Program-made: the position numbers and the translations under genes | Source of the DNA: Corallococcus interemptor | GTDB lineage: Bacteria > Myxococcota > Myxococcia > Myxococcales > Myxococcaceae | Length of the DNA: 64,000 nt | NCBI RefSeq assembly: GCF_003668875.1 | Contig: NZ_RAWM01000020.1 | Location: forward strand, 28,228-92,227 | Direction of reading: 5' to 3' | Part shown: piece after piece, positions 16,489-24,339 of the stretch | How positions within the stretch are numbered: the first letter of the stretch is position 1 | Layout: every line of letters begins with the position of its first letter | Notes under the pieces: generated by a model | What the model was told of the DNA's origin: nothing | The model's database searches: none | The model's input: only the letters and a program-made list of their open reading frames with translations

Positions 16489-16554
16489 TCAGTCCGGCGG
16501 CCTGCTGCCGCTCCACACGCCAGTTGTTTCAGGGACTTGGACCGTGGGGAGGGC

Positions 16555-16570
16555 TGGCACGCGCCCTGCT
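16555..16570 (+). promoter_or_regulatory. Sigma-54 promoter (-24/-12)
   Basis: TGGCACG-CGCC-CTGCT fits the TGGCACG-N4-TTGCW consensus with one change, and has GG and GC separated by exactly 10 bp. Transcription would start near 16581, about 60 nt before the ATG at 16643. Confidence 0.8.
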
Positions 16571-16642
16571 CCAGCCCCCTGCATCGCTGCACCGGACGGC
16601 TTCTTCCCGGCCGCCCCATCCAATCTTCCGAGGAACACCGCC

Positions 16643-17554
16643 ATGGCGCTCACCCCCCTGTCGAAGCCGTCCGTTGCCAGCTCCTCCTTCTCCCCCCGCG
16701 TGTCCGCCACGGAGCTGTCCGGCCCGGTGGCCGGCCCCGCGGCGGTGACGGCGAAGAGCGGCCCGGGTTCGCTCCAGGGGCTGTTCCAGGCGGATGGCTT
16801 CGACGCGCCGGCGGGCGTGGGCAAGAAGGGCGCGCTCCAGGGCGGCAACCCGATGGAGCAGCTGAGTGAGCTCGTCCAGATGCTCACCCAGCTGGTGCAG
16901 ACGCTGGGCGCGCAGGCCGCGGCTCCTGCTCCGGAGGCGGCGGCTGCTCCCGCGGCTCCCCAGAAGAACGCTGACGTCGCCGGTCCCGCGTCCGTGGGCG
17001 CCTCGGGCGCGTCGAAGGGCAAGAACACCCTCACGCTCAACAACGACGGCGACAAGCCGATGACGGTGAACTTCACCCCCAACGCGGGCGAGAAGGCCGT
17101 CGACTCCGTCACGCTGCAGCCCGGTGAGAAGAAGACGGTGCAGTTCCCGGACAACTGGTCCGGCAACTTCCGCAGCGACAACGGCGACGGCAAGAACGCG
17201 ACGTTGGGTGAAGTGAAGTTCGACGGCGGGTTCGGCAACACCTACTACGACGTCAGCTACATCGAGGGCCACAACGCCGCGATGACCATCCAGCCGGAGG
17301 GCGGCGGCCGCCTGTCGGGCACGATGGACAACCTGCTCGCCTCCGCGCCTGACTCCGTGAAGGCCAGGGGAGCGGACGGCGCCGCGTACGGCATCAAGAA
17401 GAGCACCACGTCCAACGTGCAGGATCCGGAGGTGGTAGACTTCTTCCGCAAGCACGTCGGCGCGGATCAGGGCTACGTCATCCCCACGGATGACGCGAGC
17501 ACGCTGGGCAGCAACAACAGCAACCTCGTCGTCCACCTGAAGAACCTGGCCTGA
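16643..17554 (+). CDS. Leaderless cysteine-free protein with thaumatin-like domain (effector candidate)
   Basis: A 303-residue protein from the ATG at 16643 (GAGGA upstream); an in-frame upstream start at 16544 is excluded because it lies before the sigma-54 promoter. No signal peptide. The first 130 residues are Ser/Pro/Ala-rich and probably disordered, with one helix (MEQLSELVQMLTQLVQTLG). Residues about 140-250 resemble thaumatin-like domains (LQPGEKKTVQFPDNWSGNF, ATLGEVKFDGGFGN, TYYDVSYIEGHN). True thaumatins need 10-16 cysteines; this protein has none, so it can fold in the cytoplasm. The N-terminus MALTPLSKP echoes MVLTPATRKP of the protein at 24340. A second gene follows after 25 bp. 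Export by a leaderless route is inferred. Confidence 0.72.
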   Translation: MALTPLSKPSVASSSFSPRVSATELSGPVAGPAAVTAKSGPGSLQGLFQADGFDAPAGVGKKGALQGGNPMEQLSELVQMLTQLVQTLGAQAAAPAPEAAAAPAAPQKNADVAGPASVGASGASKGKNTLTLNNDGDKPMTVNFTPNAGEKAVDSVTLQPGEKKTVQFPDNWSGNFRSDNGDGKNATLGEVKFDGGFGNTYYDVSYIEGHNAAMTIQPEGGGRLSGTMDNLLASAPDSVKARGADGAAYGIKKSTTSNVQDPEVVDFFRKHVGADQGYVIPTDDASTLGSNNSNLVVHLKNLA

Positions 17555-17579
17555 TTCCCCCCTCCCCGAGGCCCCGTCC

Positions 17580-18854
17580 ATGAGTGTCCGCCTTCCGTCT
17601 GGCCTTCCCCGCCCGGGCCTGCCCCTGCAAGGGCCCGCGCAGGAGAAGGGTGAGAAGGCGCAGCAGCCCGCCGAGTCCAGGACTCCGGGCAAGGCCACCG
17701 GGAAGGGAGCCCCCGCGAAGGGCGGCGCCAGCGTCAAGGGAGGCTCCGCGCACGGCGCCTCCGCCAAGGGAGGCCTGGAGCAGTCCTCCGGCCAGGACGG
17801 CATGGACACCTCCGTCCGCTCCGGAGAGGCGGAGCGCAACGAAGGCGGCGGCGCGCGTGGAGCCCAGCAGCAGGAGGGACTGGCGGCCGGCACGCCGCAC
17901 GAAGCCGCCCCCCTGGGCGCCCTGGAGCAGCCCCCGGCCCTCGCGGCCCAGACGCCCCAGACGGCCCCGGCGCTCCCCCAGCCGCTGGTGGTGCCGCAGC
18001 AGGCGAACGTGGAGCCCCGGTTCGCGCGCAAGCCGGGCGCTTCCGAAGCTCCCCGCGAGCGCACCGCCACCGACGGCCAGTCATCCGACGCCGCGAAGCA
18101 GGCGCTGGAGGGCCGCGCGAAGCTGCGCCTCGCCGTCCTCAACCGCCTCCACCGCGGCCTCATGGAGGTGGAGGGGAAGATGGGCGCCTTCCTCCCCAAC
18201 GCCGGCCGCCAGGGCGTCGTCACGCTCCCGGTGGTGCTGAGCGTGAGCACCGTCACCTTCGAGTGGTGGAAGTCCGCGAACGCGGTCCCCGAGGACCGGG
18301 CCTACCTGGCCCAGGTGCTGGGCGAGCCCGGCACGGCGGACGACGCCACGCTCATGGGCAGGCTGCGCGACGAGATTGCCCAGGCCTTCGCGGAGTTCCC
18401 GCGCACCCCGCAGGGCGTGGAGGCCCGGAAGGCGTACGACGGCGTCCTCCAGAAGTACGAGGCCGCGCGCATCCAGCCCATCATCGCGGGCCACGACAGC
18501 GGCCCCGTGGTGGAGGAGTGCGCGCGGCTGGGCCTGTCGTGCGAGAAGGACTTCACCCGTTCGGTGCTGCTGTCCCCGTGGATGCTGGCCACCAGCCAGA
18601 CTCCGGACGAGGGCACCGCGACGCAGGTGATGGTGGCGGGCCTCACCCTGCCCCAGCTGGGCGCGCTGGTGGGCCACCTGCGCCAGCTGAACCCGCTGCT
18701 CTCCAACCCCCAGCTGCGCGCGCTGCTCCTGCGAGCCTCCACGGACAAGAAGCTGGCGCTGCGCAAGGTGATGGGGGAGCAGGAGGTGGAGCAGGTGCAG
18801 GCGCTGGCGCGTCAGCTGCTCCGGCTCCAGGCCGTGCAGCACCTCACCGTCTGA
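17580..18854 (+). CDS. Leaderless protein with long disordered N-terminus, second gene of sigma-54 operon
   Basis: A 424-residue protein that I do not recognise, 25 bp after the thaumatin-like gene and probably cotranscribed from its sigma-54 promoter. Residues 1-175 are rich in Gly, Ala, Pro, Gln, Ser and Lys, including KGGASVKGGSAHGASAKGG, and are probably disordered. Residues about 180-424 are helical (LEGRAKLRLAVLNRLHRGLM, then VEQVQALARQLLRLQAVQHL). No signal peptide. Two cysteines sit close together in CARLGLSC. Composition resembles proteins exported by type III or similar systems, or their chaperone-bound partners; no domain match can be claimed. It converges on the C39-like protease gene. 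Confidence 0.7.
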   Translation: MSVRLPSGLPRPGLPLQGPAQEKGEKAQQPAESRTPGKATGKGAPAKGGASVKGGSAHGASAKGGLEQSSGQDGMDTSVRSGEAERNEGGGARGAQQQEGLAAGTPHEAAPLGALEQPPALAAQTPQTAPALPQPLVVPQQANVEPRFARKPGASEAPRERTATDGQSSDAAKQALEGRAKLRLAVLNRLHRGLMEVEGKMGAFLPNAGRQGVVTLPVVLSVSTVTFEWWKSANAVPEDRAYLAQVLGEPGTADDATLMGRLRDEIAQAFAEFPRTPQGVEARKAYDGVLQKYEAARIQPIIAGHDSGPVVEECARLGLSCEKDFTRSVLLSPWMLATSQTPDEGTATQVMVAGLTLPQLGALVGHLRQLNPLLSNPQLRALLLRASTDKKLALRKVMGEQEVEQVQALARQLLRLQAVQHLTV

Positions 18855-18870
18855 AGCGGTGAGGCGCGCG

Positions 18871-18900
18871 GCCTTGAGTCCCTCATGAGGACTCGCGGCC
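18871..18900. terminator. Hairpin between convergent genes
   Basis: GAGTCC / GGACTC (6 bp, 7-nt loop) with outer GGCC pairs, in the 28-bp gap between the plus-strand operon and the minus-strand protease gene. No T tract. Confidence 0.4.
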
Positions 18901-19815
18901 GAAGTTGCCCATGGCGCGCGAGCCGCCGCCATCCGTGTTGCCGAGCGCGACGGCCTTGAGCCCGCCCTCCTGCGCGGCCTGGGCCTCCGACATGCCCTGC
19001 GCGCTTTCGACGATCATCTGCCCGCCGCCCTGGTGCTGGTTCCAGGAGATCTCCATGGAGTCCGCCAGCCGCTGCGCGTCCACCGGAATCTTGGAGCCGG
19101 TGCTGGGGTCCTTGAGCAGGTAGCGGCCCTGGTCGTCCTTGCCCTCCACGGAGACCCAGTGCGCGCGGCCCGTCTCGCCCGGCTTCGTCGTGGGGTCCAC
19201 CAGGCAGGAGTCCACCATCACCGCGCCCTTGGCGCCGCGCGCGAGCGCGTCATCCAGGGCCTTCGTGTCGAGCTTGGACGACGTCTGGGTCACCTTCGTG
19301 CCCTGGTTCGCCAGCATGTTGGACAGCTCATGCGGCGACGTGCCCTGGCCCTGCGTGAAGCGCGACTCCAGCGCGGCCATCTTTTCCTTGTCCGACGTGG
19401 GCTGCGCCTTGCTGGTGCCAATCTCCTTGCCCAGCATCACCGCCACGGCGGCGCCGCAGTCGTTCGCGTTGGTCTGCTTGACGACCTCGGGGTCGGCCGC
19501 CGCGGTGTCCCAGCCGCCAATCTCCGGGGCCTGGGGCGCGTTCGCCAGCGCGCCCGTGACGCCCAGCTCCTGCGCGGAGGCGCCCGCGTTCACCTGGAAG
19601 CGGTTCGCCCACGCCTGGTTGAGGGCCTGCACCGCCGAGAAGGCGTCCGTGGCCTGCTCCGTCTGGACGGGGGTGGGCGCGCCCTCCACCTGCGAGACGA
19701 CCTTCTCCTCCGGCAACCCGACCTGCTGCGCGGTCTGCTGCGGGAGGGCGGACGGCTTCACCTCCGCCAGCTGCTGGAAGGTACGGAGGAGGTTGGAAGA
19801 GAGGTTCACGCTCAC
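18883..19815 (-). CDS. C39-like cysteine peptidase, leaderless (effector candidate)
   Basis: A 310-residue protein from a GTG at 19815 with CCGGAGA 7-8 nt upstream. The first 110 residues are unstructured or helical (SVNLSSNLLRTFQQLAEVKP). The C-terminal domain has the papain-like C39 signature: QTNANDCGAAVAVML carries the Cys (about residue 118), GRAHWVSVEG the His (about 217) and LLKDPSTG the Asp (about 234). Typical C39 peptidases are fused to ABC exporters and cut double-glycine leaders; this one stands alone with no membrane part and no signal. It is last of a three-gene operon after the kinase and the sigma-54 activator. Either it matures the neighbouring proteins or it is itself exported as a protease effector. 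Confidence 0.72.
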   Translation of the reverse strand: MSVNLSSNLLRTFQQLAEVKPSALPQQTAQQVGLPEEKVVSQVEGAPTPVQTEQATDAFSAVQALNQAWANRFQVNAGASAQELGVTGALANAPQAPEIGGWDTAAADPEVVKQTNANDCGAAVAVMLGKEIGTSKAQPTSDKEKMAALESRFTQGQGTSPHELSNMLANQGTKVTQTSSKLDTKALDDALARGAKGAVMVDSCLVDPTTKPGETGRAHWVSVEGKDDQGRYLLKDPSTGSKIPVDAQRLADSMEISWNQHQGGGQMIVESAQGMSEAQAAQEGGLKAVALGNTDGGGSRAMGNFGRESS

Positions 19816-19875
19816 GGTAGCGTCTCCGGAGGGGGGGGATGGGGGATGCCATCCTACCCCGGGTGCCGCTCCGTG

Positions 19876-21237
<1,362 letters not shown>

Positions 21238-21273
21238 GCCCCGCCTGGGTCGCCAGCAGCCGCGCGTGACGTC

Positions 21274-24090
21274 CTACCTGCGCCGGCCCCGGCCCGGCTT
21301 GCGGGCAGGCGGGCGCGGGGACTCCTCGGGCAGCGTCTGAAGCCACGAGTCCACCTCGCCCACGCGGTCGTCCATGCCGGACTCGCTGAAGCGCGCCCTT
21401 GCGCGGGTGGCCTCGCCGCGGGCCTGCGCCCGAAGCTCTGGTGACTGGCCCGTCTGGTACAGCGCCCGCGCCAGCGCGAAGCCGGACTCCGCCAGCGCGT
21501 CCGGGGGCGCGGAGGCGAAGGACACCGCCAGCTGGAGCGGCGCCACGGAGTCGCGCGCCCGGCCCAGGCCCAGCAGCGCCTGGCCCACGCCGTCGTAGGA
21601 GGGCTGAAGGCCCTCGTCGCCCTCGGGCAAGAGCTCGCGCTTGAGGGCCACGGCCTGCTCGTAGGTCTTGAGCGCGTCGTCGTAGCGCTTCATGCCCAGC
21701 TGGCACATGCCCAATTCGTCCAGCGCCTCCGCCACCTGGGCGCTCTTGTCGCCGTGGAGCTTCTTGAAGAGGTCCACCACGGCCTGGGCGTGCGGCAGCG
21801 CGCGCTTGGGCTGACCGGCGTCGCGCAGGGCCAGGGACAGCAGGCCGTGCCGGTTGGCCATGTCCGGGTGCACCGGGCCCACGGCCGCCTCGGTCTTCGC
21901 GAGCGACGCCTCCAGGAGCGGCACCGCCCCCTTCGCGTCGCCCGTGCCCAGCACCAGCCGGCCCAGGAGGAAGAGGGCCCGCGCGCGCTTGGGGTGCTCG
22001 GGGGGCAGCGCCTTGTCGTAGAGGGCGCTCGCCTCCTCCAGCCGCGCTCGGGCCTCCTCCATGTGGCCCTGGGACATGGCGAGGTTGGCCTGGTTCACCT
22101 TCACGTCGGCCTGGAGCACGGGCTCGCCGCCCAGGCGCTGGAGGGTGGCCTCCGCCAGTTCGCCCCAGTTCGCCGCCGGGTCGTAGTGCTTCTGGCCGTC
22201 CTCCACGTAGAGCAGCTTGTTGAGGATGGCGACCTTCAGCCGGTCCGCCCTGCCCGCCTCCGCGTCGAACACCGCGCGCGACAGCAGGCGGGAGGCCTCC
22301 GGCGACTGGCCCGTCTGTTCCTGGAGCCAGCCCAGGTGGAAGCGCATCTCCGCCTTGAGCGGCAGATAGCCCGTCTTCTCCACCGGCGCCTCCAGCGCCT
22401 TCACCGCCGCGAGCGCCGCGGGGTAGCGGCCCGCGTCCACCTGCGCGCGCACCTCCGACAGCTGGTCCTCCAGCGCCTCGATGGTGTCGCGCAGGGCGGG
22501 GTCGGAGGGGCGGCGCTGCTGTTCGGCCAGGCCCTCCACGTCCTCGCACTCGTGCAGCGCGGGCAGCGCGTGCACCATGTCCACGGACTTCGCGACCATG
22601 GCGGCGTCCGCGCTCGCGAGCAGGTCCACCGTGGCGCGCAGGTCCTTGCGGCGGCGCTCCAGGCACACCACCTGCCGGTCCAGCTGCTCCTCCGGCTTCA
22701 CGCCGCTCACGCGCGCCTCTTCACACGCCTGGACGCGCTGGTGTTTCCACGCGTCCGCGTACTGCCCCAGCACCTGCACCGCGCGGGAGGCCATGCCTTC
22801 CGCGAAGGGCTTGCCGGTGGCGCGGAAGGCGGACTCCAGCTTCGCCTTCGCGTCCGGCGTCCACACGGTGTCCATCAGCGCGCCCGCGTCCGTGCACACC
22901 TGGGACTGCTGCCACGCCACGCCGCCCGCCACCGCCAGCGCGGTCGTCATCGCGCCCGCCGCGCCCAGCCAGCGCTTGCGCTGTCCGTGGCGCTGCTCCT
23001 GGGAGAGCGCGTCCAGCAGGGCCTGCATGGAGGCAAAGCGCGCGTCCGCGTCCAGCGACAGTCCGCGCAGCACCGCCTGGCGCACCCAGCCGGGCACCTT
23101 CGCGTCGCGCGGCGGCTCGCGGATGAGCGCGGGCGGCGGCGAGATGACGGGGGCGGGCTTCGCGGGACCAGCGTTCAGGGACTGCGTGCCGCCCAGCGAC
23201 GCGGTGCCGTCCGCTTCCACTTCCGCGCTGCGGCTGGCGGACACGTAGGCCTTGATGCTGCCGGGGTCGAAGGGGCGCGTGCCGTAGAGCGCGCCGTAGA
23301 GCGCCGCGCAGAAGCTGAACTGGTCCGTGCGCGCGTCCAGCTGCGTGCCCCGGAACTGCTCCGGGGACATGTAGTTGGGCGTGCCCACCAGCAGGCCCGC
23401 TTCCGTGAGCGTGGTGTCCAGCATGCGCCGGTCGGAGGACTCCAGCACCTGGGCCTCCTCCGGCGAGGCCGCGGTCTCCGGCCCTTCCCCCACCTGCCGC
23501 GCCAGCCCGAAGTCCGTCACGTAGACGCGGCCCGCGTGGCTCACCAGCACGTTGGCGGGCTTGAAGTCGCGGTGCACCAGCCCCGCCGCGTGCGCGGCCT
23601 GCAGGCCCCGGCCCGCCTGGAGGTAGCGCTCCAGCACCTCGCGCCAGGAGGGCTTCGCCTCCTTCAGCCACGAGCCCAGCGTGCCGCCCTCCACCAGCTC
23701 CATGGCGACGAAGACCTGGTCGCCCCACATGCCCACGTCGAAGACGGGGATGACGTTGGGGTGGGAGACGCGCGCCATGGCCTGCGCTTCGCGCAATAGC
23801 CGGGAGCGCGCCTCTTCATTGTCCCGGTTGGCGTTCGGGTGCAGCAGCTTCAGGGCAATCTTGCGGTCCAGGTCCGGGTCATAGGCGGCGTACACCACGC
23901 CCATGCCGCCCTGCCCCAGCTTGCGCAGCAGCAGGTAGCGGCCCACCTGGGGAACCGGAGGCACGTCCTCCGCGCGGCGAGGCCGGGGGCCCGTTCCGTA
24001 TCCCGAGCCCCGTCCCGTCCCGGCGCCCGAGCGCGCGGAGTCCATGGAGCCGGTGCCTGCGCTTCGCCTTCCGGTGTCTCTCTTCGTCAT
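21274..24090 (-). CDS. Membrane Ser/Thr protein kinase with TPR sensor region
   Basis: A 938-residue Hanks-type kinase. The N-terminal 48 residues are Gly/Arg/Ser-rich. The kinase domain spans about 50-310, with GQGGMGVV, the VAIK-equivalent IALKLL, HRDFKPANV, DFGLA and GTPNYMSPEQF; the D and K needed for catalysis are present. HRDF (not HRDL) is common in myxobacterial kinases. A single membrane segment lies at about 373-393 (WLGAAGAMTTALAVAGGVAW). The remaining 540 residues are tandem TPR helices, so this half would be periplasmic or extracellular and could sense a ligand. It heads the operon with the FHA/sigma-54 activator and the C39-like protease and is divergent from the gene at 24340. 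Confidence 0.88.
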   Translation of the reverse strand: MTKRDTGRRSAGTGSMDSARSGAGTGRGSGYGTGPRPRRAEDVPPVPQVGRYLLLRKLGQGGMGVVYAAYDPDLDRKIALKLLHPNANRDNEEARSRLLREAQAMARVSHPNVIPVFDVGMWGDQVFVAMELVEGGTLGSWLKEAKPSWREVLERYLQAGRGLQAAHAAGLVHRDFKPANVLVSHAGRVYVTDFGLARQVGEGPETAASPEEAQVLESSDRRMLDTTLTEAGLLVGTPNYMSPEQFRGTQLDARTDQFSFCAALYGALYGTRPFDPGSIKAYVSASRSAEVEADGTASLGGTQSLNAGPAKPAPVISPPPALIREPPRDAKVPGWVRQAVLRGLSLDADARFASMQALLDALSQEQRHGQRKRWLGAAGAMTTALAVAGGVAWQQSQVCTDAGALMDTVWTPDAKAKLESAFRATGKPFAEGMASRAVQVLGQYADAWKHQRVQACEEARVSGVKPEEQLDRQVVCLERRRKDLRATVDLLASADAAMVAKSVDMVHALPALHECEDVEGLAEQQRRPSDPALRDTIEALEDQLSEVRAQVDAGRYPAALAAVKALEAPVEKTGYLPLKAEMRFHLGWLQEQTGQSPEASRLLSRAVFDAEAGRADRLKVAILNKLLYVEDGQKHYDPAANWGELAEATLQRLGGEPVLQADVKVNQANLAMSQGHMEEARARLEEASALYDKALPPEHPKRARALFLLGRLVLGTGDAKGAVPLLEASLAKTEAAVGPVHPDMANRHGLLSLALRDAGQPKRALPHAQAVVDLFKKLHGDKSAQVAEALDELGMCQLGMKRYDDALKTYEQAVALKRELLPEGDEGLQPSYDGVGQALLGLGRARDSVAPLQLAVSFASAPPDALAESGFALARALYQTGQSPELRAQARGEATRARARFSESGMDDRVGEVDSWLQTLPEESPRPPARKPGRGRRR

Positions 24091-24174
24091 GGGCCGTGGG
24101 CCGCGAGTCTACCGCCGGCCCTCGCCCGCTCCGAACATCCTTCCGCGCCGCGTCAACCCAGGACGCCTGCCTGG

Positions 24175-24206
24175 TGACGGTCGTCATCAGCGGCCAACGC
24201 CCGTCA
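24175..24206. promoter_or_regulatory. Two phased activator sites
   Basis: TGACGGTCGTCA (24175-24186, palindromic 5-2-5) and CAACGCCCGTCA (24195-24206, complement TGACGGGCGTTG) start 20 bp apart. They match the sites at 16415-16488, and the distance from the last base to the -24 box is 66 bp, the same as at the other promoter. They lie between the kinase operon and the gene at 24340, so they could also autoregulate the kinase operon. Confidence 0.7.
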
Positions 24207-24272
24207 TCAGGGCGTGCGCACAGGGTGGGATACAAACCCCTGGAATCAGGGGCGGCCCGGGGGCGACGGCGC

Positions 24273-24288
24273 TGGCATGCGGGACGCA
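24273..24288 (+). promoter_or_regulatory. Sigma-54 promoter (-24/-12)
   Basis: TGGCATG-CGGG-ACGCA: a good -24 box, a partial -12 box and the required 10 bp between GG and GC. The start of transcription would be near 24299, about 40 nt before the ATG at 24340. Confidence 0.7.
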
Positions 24289-24339
24289 ATGGGGTGGCGC
24301 ATCGCGGTGCTCGCAGCCCTCCCCTTCTGGAGTTCCTCC

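Larger units (their letters stand above)
16179..16642. other. 464-bp divergent intergenic region
   Basis: Separates the Ig-like lipoprotein from the thaumatin-like effector candidate. The right half holds four phased TGAC-type sites and a -24/-12 promoter, described separately. The left half (16179-16400) shows no gene and no signal I can support. Confidence 0.7.

Noticed and set aside
19816..19875. A sigma-54 promoter in front of the C39-like protease gene
   Set aside because: TGGCAT is present on the minus strand but no GC falls 10 bp after GG. The gene is more simply read from the kinase operon.
24091..24174. A sigma-54 promoter driving the kinase operon
   Set aside because: A GG-N10-GC pair exists on the minus strand, but the -24 region lacks TGGCAC, so it is not convincing.
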